A DNA stretch of 64,000 nucleotides from Burkholderia sp. 9120 (GCF_000745015.1 NZ_JQNA01000002.1:3224001-3288000), one strand, 5' to 3'; shown: positions 48,014-57,485, counted from the stretch's first letter. Numbers and translations are program-made. The notes: generated from the letters alone by a model not told the origin.

Positions 48014-48067
48014 GCTTGCCGCTTGCCGCTTGCGACGCGACGCGTTATGACGCGCGCCGCGGCAAGC
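48014..48067. terminator. Hairpin between permease B and deoR
   Basis: GCTTGCCGC (48014-48022, repeated at 48021-48029) pairs with GCGGCAAGC (48059-48067). Short tandem CTTGCCG copies give alternative pairings. Lies between convergent stops. Confidence 0.42.
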
Positions 48068-48071
48068 CGGC

Positions 48072-48797
48072 TTATTTACGCTTGCGCGGCGTTTGACCGG
48101 CTTCGGTGATGATCGAATCGAAGTCGTCGACCTGCGAGAAACGCACGGCCTTGACGACGCCGAACTTGCTCTTGTCCACCACCAGATGACGCTCCACGGC
48201 ACTTGCCATGGCCGCCTGTTTGAGCGCGACTTCATGGAAATTCCAGCAGGTGACGCCGCGCGCGGTGTCCACGCCGCCCGCCGAGATAAACGCCTTGTTG
48301 ATGCCCATGCGGCGCAGCATTTCCAGGCTTTCTTCCCCTGCGAATGAATCCGAAGAAGGAATGTAGACGCCGCCTAGCAGAATCATTCGCACATTCGGCT
48401 TGCGCCGCAAAATCTCCGCGACGTTCAGCGAATAACACACCACGGTCACGTGACGTTCAATGGGAATCAGCCGCGCCAACGTGGTGAGCGTCGTACCGCA
48501 ATCGATAAACAGCGTTTCGTTATCGCCAATGAGACCCGCCGCCACGGCGGACGCTTCCGCTTTGGCCTGCGCGAAATGGTCTTTCTCTTCTTCGAGTGAG
48601 TAGCCGGCGTTATTCGGCACGTCCGTCGCGCTGACGATGTAGCCACCGAGATAGGTGAATCGTTCGGGACTGCCGGCGATGTCGCGGCGGACAGTCATCT
48701 CCGAAACGTTCAGCAGGCTCGCGGCGTCGCGCAAGCGCATCACGTTCTGCTTGGCCAGCGCTTCGGCGAGGGCGCGGAGGCGATCGGGTTTCAGCAT
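48072..48797 (-). CDS. deoR: DeoR-family repressor of deoxyribose catabolism
   Basis: 241 residues. The helix-turn-helix (LRDAASLLNVSEMTVRRDIA, about 22-41) precedes a DeoRC sugar-phosphate domain. It resembles E. coli DeoR beyond the general family: LGGYIV, ETLFIDCGTTLTT, VTVVCYSLNVAEIL, ISAGGVDTARGVTCWN and HLVVDKSKFGVVKA all match DeoR positions. In E. coli, DeoR responds to deoxyribose-5-phosphate. It converges on the catabolic operon and has an operator-like site 51 bp before its own start. Confidence 0.88.
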   Translation of the reverse strand: MLKPDRLRALAEALAKQNVMRLRDAASLLNVSEMTVRRDIAGSPERFTYLGGYIVSATDVPNNAGYSLEEEKDHFAQAKAEASAVAAGLIGDNETLFIDCGTTLTTLARLIPIERHVTVVCYSLNVAEILRRKPNVRMILLGGVYIPSSDSFAGEESLEMLRRMGINKAFISAGGVDTARGVTCWNFHEVALKQAAMASAVERHLVVDKSKFGVVKAVRFSQVDDFDSIITEAGQTPRKRK

Positions 48798-48847
48798 GGA
48801 GTTCCTGTCGCGCGATGTGGGAGGTCGTTATGTTTTGTACGGTTTGA

Positions 48848-48863
48848 TGGGAGAATTATAACA
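48848..48863 (-). promoter_or_regulatory. DeoR operator-like site upstream of deoR
   Basis: Reverse strand TGTTATAATTCTCCCA matches the E. coli DeoR operator at 13 of 16 bases and shares CTTGTTATNATTCT with the site at 38362-38377. It contains TATAAT, so it overlaps the likely -10 of deoR, which suggests autoregulation. Confidence 0.65.
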
Positions 48864-49002
48864 AGGTGTGTGGGTCGCGGCGAGGGCGATTATCAGATTG
48901 CCGACTGTTAAATGCGGGGCGATTTTGAATGAATAAACCGTCAACGCCGAACGGCCGGAATGGGCCGATTGGCGATGACGGTTCGGTAAAACGACGTGAC
49001 GT

Positions 49003-49479
49003 TTATTTTGCTGCGGCTGCGCGTTCTATTGCGGCGATGTCGATTTTTTTCATGGTCATCATGGCTTCCATCGCACGTTTTCCGGCTTCGCGATCGGACC
49101 CGGTGACGAGTTCGAGCAAGCGCCGGGGCGTGATCTGCCACGAAAAGCCCCAACGGTCTTTGCACCATCCGCAAGGCGCTTCCGCTCCGCCGTTGCCCAC
49201 AACGGCGTTCCAGTAGCGGTCGGTTTCTTCCTGGGTATCCGTCTCAACCATGAAACTGATCGCCTCGTTCGGCTTGTAGTTGGGGCCGCCGTTCAGCCCC
49301 ACGAAGCGCCGCCCGAGCACGGTGAACTCGACTGTCAGATCCGGGCCCTGGCCCACACCCGGCATAGGGGAAGGATGACCTGCGGTGACATGACTATCGG
49401 GGAAGGTCGCGGCGTAAAACTCCGCCGCCTCACGTGCTCTGCCTTGATCGAACCACAGGCATGTTACTAGCTCGGCCAT
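49003..49479 (-). CDS. VOC-family protein (PhnB/3-demethylubiquinone methyltransferase-like)
   Basis: 158 residues of the glyoxalase/VOC fold: LVTCLWFDQGRAREAAEFYA at the start, FTVLGRRFVGLNGGP in the middle, and the closing CGWCKDRWGFSWQITPRRLL. The repeated beta-alpha-beta pattern and length fit PhnB-like proteins. The start MAELV follows AAGGAG. The function of PhnB-like VOC proteins is not fixed. Last of three same-strand genes (GNAT, RidA, VOC). Confidence 0.85.
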   Translation of the reverse strand: MAELVTCLWFDQGRAREAAEFYAATFPDSHVTAGHPSPMPGVGQGPDLTVEFTVLGRRFVGLNGGPNYKPNEAISFMVETDTQEETDRYWNAVVGNGGAEAPCGWCKDRWGFSWQITPRRLLELVTGSDREAGKRAMEAMMTMKKIDIAAIERAAAAK

Positions 49480-49597
49480 TGCACTCTCCTTGTAGAAACT
49501 CGCACTATCGACTGGTTTCGAAGCAAGCGCCAAAGGTCCATATCGTCGAGACGGTTGGCACTCTTGCTGACACGATCCCGGTTGTCGAGTTCCTGAT

Positions 49598-50014
49598 TTA
49601 CGGAAAGTCGAGTCCCACCGGGTCCCGCTTGATCGCGACGCACTTTATCTCGACCAGCAAGCACGCAACGGCGAGTTCGGATACGCCGATGGCGGTCCAT
49701 GCGTATGTGCCTCGTGGGAACACGCGATTCTTGACCTCGCGGAATACCGGCATATGCGTGCTCATTTGCACGTGGTACGTCGTCATGTCGACAACGTCCT
49801 CGAACGTACAACCGGCCGCTTGCAGTACTACGCGCAGGTTCTCCCAGCAGGCCAGAAATTGCGCCTCGGGATCGGCAATGACGTCGAGATCCGCTGTACG
49901 GCCGACCTGGCCGGCGCAGAAAACGGTGGCGCCGACTTTCACGGCGGGGACATAGCCTGCACGCTCGACAATGGGTTGCATCGTCGGCGGGATGATCAAT
50001 TCGCGGTCTGTCAT
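49598..50014 (-). CDS. RidA/YjgF-family protein
   Basis: 138 residues with the RidA pattern: GYVPAVKVGATVFCAGQVGR, DPEAQFLACWENLRVVLQAA and the substrate-side Arg expected near IEIKC (here LVEIKCVAIKRD). The canonical Arg of true RidA (R105 region) is replaced, so it may be a non-deaminase RidA subfamily. Neighbouring genes give no substrate clue. Confidence 0.82.
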   Translation of the reverse strand: MTDRELIIPPTMQPIVERAGYVPAVKVGATVFCAGQVGRTADLDVIADPEAQFLACWENLRVVLQAAGCTFEDVVDMTTYHVQMSTHMPVFREVKNRVFPRGTYAWTAIGVSELAVACLLVEIKCVAIKRDPVGLDFP

Positions 50015-50071
50015 GGGTTTTTCCGTTGCCGGGTTGAGGCGGTGACTTGAGGTGTTTCGGATTGCGGTTCG

Positions 50072-50584
50072 TTAGTCTCTGGCGATCATCACTTTGTTCT
50101 CGTGTTTGACGCCGCCAAGCTCGAAGTACGTTACGCCGTCCTGCAGCATGCCGCGGGAGTGGTAAAAGGAAATGGCTTTCTCATTGTGTGAGTTGACCAT
50201 CAGCCAGATTGCCCGATTGCCGGTTCTCTCCAGTGCAATGCTTCTGGCTTGTGTCAGTAATGCAGACCCGATACCGCAGCCGGCGAAAGAGGCCTGAATG
50301 TAGAGCGTTTCGATCTCGGTGGGCACATCGGCATGGTGCGAATCTAAGCGCATGACGAGATAGCCGGCGAGATTGCCTTCTGCTTCGGCAATCAATAGAA
50401 CGACTTGTGGGTCGCTCAATAGCGTGAGAACTTTTTCTGGCGTGAATGTCGTCAGCACATAGTGCGCGATGATCTCGGATACGCCACCTGCTGCGTAGGT
50501 ATGTACCCACACCTGTGCGCCCAGTACCGCGATGCGTGCTGTGTCGGCCGGCTCGGCCGTTCTGATTGAATGCGTCGGTATCAT
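50072..50584 (-). CDS. GNAT-family N-acetyltransferase
   Basis: 170 residues with motif A (ETLYIQASFAGCGIGSALLT) and motif B (NEKAISFYHSRGM). It starts at 50584; a GAT-rich leader follows a poor ribosome site. First of three same-strand genes in the order GNAT, RidA, VOC. Substrate unknown. Confidence 0.84.
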   Translation of the reverse strand: MIPTHSIRTAEPADTARIAVLGAQVWVHTYAAGGVSEIIAHYVLTTFTPEKVLTLLSDPQVVLLIAEAEGNLAGYLVMRLDSHHADVPTEIETLYIQASFAGCGIGSALLTQARSIALERTGNRAIWLMVNSHNEKAISFYHSRGMLQDGVTYFELGGVKHENKVMIARD

Positions 50585-50805
50585 CTTTGTTCTTTTGGGG
50601 TAACGCCGTACAGGCGGTTCGTCTGAGCGCTTGCTGACATTTCGTAATGTTGGAGTCTATAAATGGGTGACTGTCAAGCCGATTATTTTCCCCGCCAGTG
50701 AGACAGATCGACACAGAACACGTATTAATGACGTCGGCACGACAGTAGCGAAATCGGCTTGCGGGCATGAGCCGCCAGTTGAGACATGCAACTCGAGAGG
50801 AAACC

Positions 50806-53223
50806 ATGAAAGTGGTTTTGAGTATAGCGGTCCGCACTTTTGTCACGACCAGCCTGGCTGGTGGTGCATCGGTCATCCAGGCGCAAAGCGTCCTGCCACC
50901 GCCGGCTCAGCCCTTCAAGGGCAAAATCGAGTTGCGCGCCAAAGACTCCAAAGTTGACTTTCCGCGCCAGACCACCGCGCCGGCCGGTGCCCCGAATATC
51001 CTGCTGGTTCTGCTCGACGACGTGGGCTTCGGCGCGGCCAGTACGTTCGGCGGTCCGGTCGATACGCCCACGCTCGAGCAGCTCGCGCAGCATGGTTTGC
51101 GCTACAACGAATTCCACACCACGGCCATGTGCTCGCCGACACGCGCCGCGCTGCTATCCGGGCGCAACCATCATTCGGTCCACACCGGCCAGATCATGGA
51201 AATGGCGACGGGCTACCCTGGTTACGACTCGCTGGTAGGCCGCGATACGGCAGGGATCGGCGAAATCCTCCGGCAGAACGGCTGGAATACGGCCTGGTTC
51301 GGCAAGGATCACAACGTGCCCGACTGGGAAACGAGCCAGGCGGGGCCTTTCGACCGTTGGCCTACGGGCCTCGGTTTCGAGAAGTTCTACGGCTTCATTG
51401 GCGGCGACATGAACCAGTGGCGCCCGCTCCTCTTCGACAACACCACACCGATCGAACCGTATGTCGGCAAACCCGACTACAACCTCGACTACGACCTCGC
51501 CGATCAGGCGATCAAGTACGTCCAGACCCAGCATTCGATGGCGCCCGACAAACCGTTCTTCATCTACTACGCGCCGGGCGCCACGCATGCGCCGCATCAT
51601 CCGCGCAAGGAGTGGGTGGACATGTACCGCGGCAAATTCGATCAGGGCTGGGACGTGTTACGTGAGCAGACGCTCGCACGTCAGAAGCAACTCGGTATCG
51701 TGCCGCAAGATACGGATCTGACGAAGCGCTCGCCCGGCATTCCGGCATGGAACAGTTTGTCCGCGGACGACCGGAAGCTCTATGCCCGCATGATGGAAAT
51801 CTATGCCGGCTATCTGGAACAGACGGACTACAACGTGGGCCGCGTGATCAAGGCGATCGACGACATGGGGCTGTCGGACAATACGCTGGTGATTTATATC
51901 GTGGGTGACAACGGGGCGAGTGGGGAAGGCGGCGTGGGTGGTTCGACCAACCTCGAAGGTGCGATGAATGGTGTCGTGCCGACCACCGCGCAAATGCTGC
52001 CTAAGATCGACGATCTCGGCACCTGGAAGACCTATAACCATTTCCCGGTTGGCTGGGCGCACGCGCTCGACACGCCGTTCCAATGGACCAAGCAGATTGC
52101 GAGTCACTTCGGCGGGACGCGTAACGGCATGGTTATTTCGTGGCCCGCGCATATCAAGGAAGATGGACAGATTCGCTCGCAATGGCATCACGTGATCGAT
52201 ATTCTGCCCACCGTGCTGGATGTTTCTCACGTGCCGCAACCGGTCGAAGTCAATGGCGTCAAGCAGCGGCCGATCGAAGGCGTCAGCATGGCCTATACGT
52301 TCGATCAGCCGAACACGCCTTCAACGCGGCGCACGCAATATTTCGAGCTGTTCGGCAATCGCGCGATCTATCACGACGGCTGGATCGCCGCGACGACGCC
52401 GATCGCGCCGCCGTGGGCGACCGAGGTGCCGAATGTCGACGTGATCGACGGTTATAAATGGGAACTGTACGACGTCGACAAGGACTTCAGCGAAGCGCAC
52501 GATCTCGCGGCGAGCGATCCCGCGAAACTGAAACAGATGCAGAAGCTCTTCTACAGCGAAGCGCGCAAATACAACGTGCTGCCGCTCGATAACGACCGCG
52601 TGATGCGCCTCAATCCGTCGAACCGTCCGAGTCTGATGGCGGGCCGCACGTCTTACACCTACTACGCCGGCACCAAGCGCATTCCCGAAGGGGTTGCGCC
52701 GGACATGAAGAACCGCTCGTGGAGCATCACGGCCAAAGTGGAGATTCCGAAGGAGGGCGCGCAAGGCATGATCGCGACGCTTGGTGGCCTGTTCGACGGC
52801 TGGGCGCTGTATCTCGACGAAGGCAAACCGGTCTTCCACTACAACTTTGCCAACGCGGCGCATTACAACATCGAGGGCGATGAGGCACTGACGCCGGGGC
52901 TGCATACGATCGTTTTCGATTTTAAGTATGACGGCGGCGGGATCGGTAAAGGCGGCCTGGGAACCTTGATGGTGGACGGCAAACAGGTCGCGCAAGGACG
53001 GATCGAGCACACCGTGGCGGTGCGTTTCACCATGAGCGTGGAGACGCTCGATATCGGCGAAGACACCGGCACGCCGGTGAATCTCAGCTACGACGTGCCA
53101 TTTACCTTTACCGGCAAGATCGACACCGTCACGATCGATCTCAAGCCGCACGACGCGGCGTCGGCTTCGATGCAGAAGGAAGTCGAGCGCAAGGCGGCCG
53201 AAGCGGCCCTGTCGCGCGAATAG
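50806..53223 (+). CDS. Exported arylsulfatase (Cys-type)
   Basis: 805 residues. A signal peptide (TFVTTSLAGGASVIQA|Q) directs it to the periplasm. The FGly motif is C109-SPTR inside AMCSPTRAALLSGR, so Cys109 must be converted to formylglycine. Metal-binding Asp pair sits in LLVLLDDVGFG and Asp-Asn in VGDNGASG. A C-terminal segment (about 640-790) looks like a concanavalin-type jelly roll (WSITAKVEIPKEGAQGM). It is 9 bp before the gene for its likely maturase. The start ATG follows GAGAGG. Confidence 0.91.
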   Translation: MKVVLSIAVRTFVTTSLAGGASVIQAQSVLPPPAQPFKGKIELRAKDSKVDFPRQTTAPAGAPNILLVLLDDVGFGAASTFGGPVDTPTLEQLAQHGLRYNEFHTTAMCSPTRAALLSGRNHHSVHTGQIMEMATGYPGYDSLVGRDTAGIGEILRQNGWNTAWFGKDHNVPDWETSQAGPFDRWPTGLGFEKFYGFIGGDMNQWRPLLFDNTTPIEPYVGKPDYNLDYDLADQAIKYVQTQHSMAPDKPFFIYYAPGATHAPHHPRKEWVDMYRGKFDQGWDVLREQTLARQKQLGIVPQDTDLTKRSPGIPAWNSLSADDRKLYARMMEIYAGYLEQTDYNVGRVIKAIDDMGLSDNTLVIYIVGDNGASGEGGVGGSTNLEGAMNGVVPTTAQMLPKIDDLGTWKTYNHFPVGWAHALDTPFQWTKQIASHFGGTRNGMVISWPAHIKEDGQIRSQWHHVIDILPTVLDVSHVPQPVEVNGVKQRPIEGVSMAYTFDQPNTPSTRRTQYFELFGNRAIYHDGWIAATTPIAPPWATEVPNVDVIDGYKWELYDVDKDFSEAHDLAASDPAKLKQMQKLFYSEARKYNVLPLDNDRVMRLNPSNRPSLMAGRTSYTYYAGTKRIPEGVAPDMKNRSWSITAKVEIPKEGAQGMIATLGGLFDGWALYLDEGKPVFHYNFANAAHYNIEGDEALTPGLHTIVFDFKYDGGGIGKGGLGTLMVDGKQVAQGRIEHTVAVRFTMSVETLDIGEDTGTPVNLSYDVPFTFTGKIDTVTIDLKPHDAASASMQKEVERKAAEAALSRE

Positions 53224-53231
53224 AACCCGCC

Positions 53232-54560
53232 ATGATCGACTCGCACGCGGCAGACCCACACGCATCGTCCGCCTTTTCCGACGCCGCGAAGCAGAGCTTT
53301 CACGCCATGTCGAAGCCGAGCGGCTCGGACTGCAATCTCGATTGCGAGTACTGCTTCTACCTCGAGAAAGAGGCGCTTTATCCGAGCGAGCGCAAACGGC
53401 GCATGAGTGACGATGTGCTCAGCGACTACGTGCGCAACTACATCGCGTCGCAGCCGGCCGGCCATGAGGTTGCGTTCACGTGGCAAGGCGGCGAGCCCAC
53501 CTTGCTCGGGATCGACTTCTACAAACGCGCGATAGCGCTGCAAAAGCACTTTGGCGCGGGCCGCACCATCACCAATAGTTTTCAGACCAACGGACTGCTG
53601 CTGGACGATACGTGGTGTCAGTTCTTCGCCGATGAAGACTTTCTGATCGGGCTATCGATCGACGGTCCCGCAGACATTCACGACGAGTACCGGATCACGA
53701 AGGGCGGCAAGCCGAGTCACGCGCTGGTGGTGAGTGCGCTGGAGCGGCTCAGGAAACATGGCGTTCGCTTCAACGTGCTGGCCTGCGTCAATCGACGCAG
53801 TTCGCGTGAACCGCTTAGGGTCTACGAATTCCTGCGCTCGCTGGGCGTGGAGTATGTGCAGTTCATTCCGGTGGTCGAACGGCGCGCGGATCCGGCCAGC
53901 GAAGCGATTGGACTCACGCTGCAGGGTCCCGGCGGGAAGGTGTTGCTGAAGGCACAACCGCATACGGCTGAGCGCCTGACGGACTGGTCCGTCTTGCCTG
54001 AGGACTACGGCAACTTTCTGAATGCGATTTTCGACGTATGGGTGCGTCGCGACGTCGGCCAATGCTATGTGATGAACTTCGAATGGGCGCTGGCCAATTA
54101 CATGGGCGTACCCGGCGCCGCGTGCCACCATCAGCCGACCTGCGGCAACGCGGTCGTGGTCGAACACAATGGCGACGTCTATGCTTGCGATCATTTCGTT
54201 TATCTGGAATATCGCCTGGGCAATCTCTCCGAGGCGTCGCTGTCCAGCATGCTGGATTCACCGCAGCAAACCCAATTCGGCGAAGACAAACTCACGACGT
54301 TGCCGCAGCAATGCCGACAATGCAGCATGTTGCGCGGCTGCTGGGGCGGCTGTCCGAAGCATCGTTTTGCCGTGACGCGCGACGGCGAAGCGGGACTGAA
54401 TTTTCTCTGCGCGGGGTACTACAGTTTTTTCTCGCACGTCGCGCCTTATTTGCGTGTGCTGGCGGAGTTGATTCGCAGCGGCCGGCCTGCGAGTGACATC
54501 GTGAAGGCGACGCTGATGGTGGTGGGCGATTCTGCTGCGGCGAAGACCTCCCGCGTTTAG
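53232..54560 (+). CDS. Anaerobic sulfatase-maturating radical SAM enzyme
   Basis: 442 residues. The radical SAM cluster motif is C34-NLD-C38-EY-C41 (KPSGSDCNLDCEYCFYLEK). The SPASM region provides further cluster Cys: ACHHQPTCGN, YACDHF, QQCRQCSMLRGCWGGC and a last Cys in NFLCAGYY. This is the anSME/AslB pattern that oxidises Cys or Ser to formylglycine on sulfatases. It is 9 bp after the arylsulfatase gene, so one operon and substrate partner. Confidence 0.92.
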   Translation: MIDSHAADPHASSAFSDAAKQSFHAMSKPSGSDCNLDCEYCFYLEKEALYPSERKRRMSDDVLSDYVRNYIASQPAGHEVAFTWQGGEPTLLGIDFYKRAIALQKHFGAGRTITNSFQTNGLLLDDTWCQFFADEDFLIGLSIDGPADIHDEYRITKGGKPSHALVVSALERLRKHGVRFNVLACVNRRSSREPLRVYEFLRSLGVEYVQFIPVVERRADPASEAIGLTLQGPGGKVLLKAQPHTAERLTDWSVLPEDYGNFLNAIFDVWVRRDVGQCYVMNFEWALANYMGVPGAACHHQPTCGNAVVVEHNGDVYACDHFVYLEYRLGNLSEASLSSMLDSPQQTQFGEDKLTTLPQQCRQCSMLRGCWGGCPKHRFAVTRDGEAGLNFLCAGYYSFFSHVAPYLRVLAELIRSGRPASDIVKATLMVVGDSAAAKTSRV

Positions 54561-54582
54561 CGTGGCGATCTGGACGGCCGGT

Positions 54583-54606
54583 TAGGCCGGCGAATCCGCC
54601 GGCCTA
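54583..54606. terminator. Bidirectional hairpin between convergent genes
   Basis: TAGGCCGGCG, loop AATC, CGCCGGCCTA: exact 10-bp stem. It overlaps the stop codon of the LysR gene and follows the maturase gene. Confidence 0.62.
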
Positions 54607-55506
54607 TTGTCGCAAGACCGCACGTTCACCTTCGCATTCGAGCCATGAGCGAAACAGCGCGACCAGTTCATCGGCCGACTTCTCATCCGGCACATACGTG
54701 CAATAGCTCCGCGACGCCAGTCGAGGACCGGCGAATGGTGTGACAAGCCGGCCGGCCGCGAGATCGTCGGCGATCAGCGCGGTCGGTCCCATCGCGATAC
54801 CGATTCCATCGACGGCGGCTTGCAACGTTAGATAGAAGTGGTCGAAGGTTAGCGCCGCAGCCGGGGCGAGTGCGGCAATTTCTGCTCTCGCCAGCCAGTC
54901 CGGCCAAAGCCGCGGCAGGCTCGACGTATGCAGCAACGTGTGCTGCCGGATGTCTTCGGGTGTTTGCAGCGGCAGTCGCTGCAGCAGCGCGGGACTGCAG
55001 ACGGGGATCCGCTCTTCGGCCAGGAATGGCCGCATCGAATAGCCGTAGAAAGTATCCGGGCCGCCGCGGATGATGACCTCATAACTCCCCGGCAGACTTT
55101 CCACCGGCTCGTTCGACGTCTCTACGTTGACGTCCACGCCGGGATGCGCAGCGCGGAATGTGGCCAGTCGCGGCACCAGCCACCGCAACGTGAATGTGGC
55201 GGGTGCGTTCACGGAGAGTGTTCGCGAGACCGGTTGAGGCAGACCGTATTTCGCGGTTGCTTGCGAGATGTGCTCGAACAGCGGACCGATTTCCGCCAGG
55301 TAGGCTCTGGCCGCCGGTGTCAGCGCCACGCGCCGGTTGTGACGCTCAAACAGCAATGCGCCGAGCCATTCCTCGAGCAGGCGCACCTGCTGACTCACCG
55401 CGCCGTGCGTGACGTGCAATTCGGCGGCGGCGTCCTTGAAGCTGCCGAGCCGGCCCGCGGCTTCGAAAGCGCGCAGGGCATTGAGCGGAGGCAATAGCCG
55501 TTTCAT
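54604..55506 (-). CDS. LysR-family regulator (GcvA-like)
   Basis: 300 residues: winged helix with FKDAAAELHVTHGAVSQQVR and the GcvA-subfamily opening LPPLNALRAFEAAGRLGSF. The effector domain contains ANAPATFTLRWLVPRL-type sequence. It is divergent from a DMT transporter gene 116 bp away, the probable target. Confidence 0.88.
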   Translation of the reverse strand: MKRLLPPLNALRAFEAAGRLGSFKDAAAELHVTHGAVSQQVRLLEEWLGALLFERHNRRVALTPAARAYLAEIGPLFEHISQATAKYGLPQPVSRTLSVNAPATFTLRWLVPRLATFRAAHPGVDVNVETSNEPVESLPGSYEVIIRGGPDTFYGYSMRPFLAEERIPVCSPALLQRLPLQTPEDIRQHTLLHTSSLPRLWPDWLARAEIAALAPAAALTFDHFYLTLQAAVDGIGIAMGPTALIADDLAAGRLVTPFAGPRLASRSYCTYVPDEKSADELVALFRSWLECEGERAVLRQ

Positions 55507-55622
55507 TCGGGGTAGTTTATCTAACGCGAAATGCGAATTTATCTCAGTTGTTCGCGGGTCACAAGATAGATATTCTGTTTACTCGATTGAATCTATCCCT
55601 TCTTTTGTGGCCCGGAATTCGC

Positions 55623-56468
55623 ATGCTGAGTTATACCGGCGGCTTCGTCCTCTTTGCCGCCTTGCTCCACGCGAGCTGGAACGCGATGTTGCACAGCAAT
55701 CGCGACCGCTTCCTTTCCATGACGTGGATGAGTATCGCCATCGCAACGATCGCCACGCTCGCGGTGGTGTTCGTCACGCCGCGGCCGGCCGCCGCGGCCT
55801 GGCCATATATCGTCGCGTCGGGGTTCGTGCATACCTTTTACAACGTGACCCTCGTGCGCTCGTATCGCAGCAACGATCTCGCGCGGGCCTATCCGATTGC
55901 ACGCGGTTCGTCGCCGCTGCTCGTCACGCTCGGCGCGGCGCTGTTCGCGCATGAAGCGATCGGCCTCTTGCATGTGCTGGGGATTGTGATGATATCGGGC
56001 GGCATCGTCGCGATTGCGCTGGACGGGAGTCGTGTTTCGCGCGCCGGTGTGCTGGCCGCATTGACGACCGGCGCGACAATTGCTGTCTATACCGTGATCG
56101 ACGGTATTGGCGTGCGCCTGTCCGACGGCCAGGCACTCGCCTATACCGCGTGGATGTTTCTGTTCTATTGGCTGATGCCGGTACTGTTCGTCGCGATGCG
56201 AGGACTCGCGGCGTTGTGGGCGCCGGTGAGGGCGGAGCCTTGGGCGGTGAGCTCGTCGCTGGTCGGCGGCCTCGTGTCGATCGCGGCGTACGGCATCGTG
56301 ATTTGGGCGCTGCAGTCGGGTGCGATGGGCGCGGTATCGGCATTGCGCGAAACCAGCGTGGTGTTCGCGGTGCTGATCGGTCGACTGTTTTTGCGGGAGA
56401 CGGTCAGCGCAAAGCGCTGGCTCGCGTGCGTGGTCGTCGCGGCGGGGGCGGTGTGTCTGGGGCTTTGA
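55623..56468 (+). CDS. DMT-superfamily (EamA) transporter
   Basis: 281 residues with ten hydrophobic segments, in two EamA-like halves (FAALLHASWNAMLHSNRDRF at the start; VSALRETSVVFAVLIGRLFL near the end). Such proteins export amino acids or small metabolites. The start at MLSYTGG removes 25 codons of a longer frame that lacks a good start. Divergent from LysR. Substrate unknown. Confidence 0.87.
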   Translation: MLSYTGGFVLFAALLHASWNAMLHSNRDRFLSMTWMSIAIATIATLAVVFVTPRPAAAAWPYIVASGFVHTFYNVTLVRSYRSNDLARAYPIARGSSPLLVTLGAALFAHEAIGLLHVLGIVMISGGIVAIALDGSRVSRAGVLAALTTGATIAVYTVIDGIGVRLSDGQALAYTAWMFLFYWLMPVLFVAMRGLAALWAPVRAEPWAVSSSLVGGLVSIAAYGIVIWALQSGAMGAVSALRETSVVFAVLIGRLFLRETVSAKRWLACVVVAAGAVCLGL

Positions 56469-56591
56469 CATTGTCTGAAGCGCATGATGGGGTGCTCTTG
56501 CGTCAGCGTTTCGCTGAATGCTCGCAAACTCATGTCCCCTGGCGGCCATTCGAGGCGACAGGCCGGACCACTTCACAAGAAGGATGGCTTC

Positions 56592-57485
56592 ATGCTCAAG
56601 AACATTGCAACCGGCCTGCTTGACGTTGTCTATGACGAACAGGGCGACCCCGGCGGATGGCCGATCGTGCTGCTGCACGGTTTCCCCTACGACATCCACG
56701 CGTACGACGATGTGTCGCCGCGCCTCACGTCACAAGGCGCTCGCGTCATCACGCCGTATCTTCGCGGATATGGGCCAACGCGTTTCCTCGCACCGGCAAC
56801 CCCTCGTTCGGGTCAGCAGGCGGCGCTCGGGGCCGACCTGTTAGCGCTGCTCGACGCGCTTCAGATCGAACGGGCCGTCCTGGGTGGCTACGACTGGGGC
56901 GGCCGGGCAGCGTGCATCGTGGCGGCGCTGTACCCGTCACGAGCGCGAGGGTTGGTGTCGGTTAACGGCTACAACATCCAGAACATCGCCAAGGCCGTGC
57001 GGCCGGCCAGCCCTGAGAAAGAACATCGGCTCTGGTATCAATACTATCTGCATGGTGAACGCGGCCGGGCTGGGTTGACTGAGAACCGTCGCGCGTTCTG
57101 CCGGCTCTTATGGTCGTTGTGGTCGCCGACCTGGCGCTTTGACGATGCCACCTACGCGAGCTCGGCAGAGGCGTTCGACAATCCGGATTTCGTCGACGTG
57201 GTGGTGCATTCCTACCGGCACCGTTTCGGACTGGTCGAGGGCGATCCTCAGTTCGACGACATGGAGCGACGCCTCGCGGCCATGCCGTCGATCACCGTGC
57301 CCACGATCACACTCGAAGGAGACGCCGATGGCGTCTCGTCGCTGTCGGAAACCAAGTCGGATTCAAACCGTTTCACCGGACGCCATGAGAACCGCGTCGT
57401 GCCGAATGTCGGTCACAACCTGCCGCAGGAGGCGCCAGAAGCGTTCGCTAGCGCGGTGCTCGATATCAACGCCTGGGCCGATTGA
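56592..57485 (+). CDS. Alpha/beta hydrolase (epoxide hydrolase/haloalkane dehalogenase type)
   Basis: 297 residues. Oxyanion motif HGFPYD at about 27-32, the nucleophile elbow GYDWGG places Asp rather than Ser as nucleophile, and the catalytic His is in VGHNLPQEA near the end. An Asp nucleophile is characteristic of epoxide hydrolases and haloalkane dehalogenases. The start MLKNIA follows GAAGGA. It is 64 bp before an SDR gene on the same strand, so a small operon. Substrate not known. Confidence 0.84.
   Translation: MLKNIATGLLDVVYDEQGDPGGWPIVLLHGFPYDIHAYDDVSPRLTSQGARVITPYLRGYGPTRFLAPATPRSGQQAALGADLLALLDALQIERAVLGGYDWGGRAACIVAALYPSRARGLVSVNGYNIQNIAKAVRPASPEKEHRLWYQYYLHGERGRAGLTENRRAFCRLLWSLWSPTWRFDDATYASSAEAFDNPDFVDVVVHSYRHRFGLVEGDPQFDDMERRLAAMPSITVPTITLEGDADGVSSLSETKSDSNRFTGRHENRVVPNVGHNLPQEAPEAFASAVLDINAWAD

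Noticed and set aside
48001..48071. CRISPR-like tandem repeats
   Set aside because: Only short CTTGCCG copies in a row; no spacers, no cas genes; better explained as a hairpin between convergent genes.
55593..56699. 368-codon reverse frame over the DMT transporter
   Set aside because: Pure shadow: Arg/His/Gln-rich, no motif, no ribosome site, and opposite a good membrane protein.
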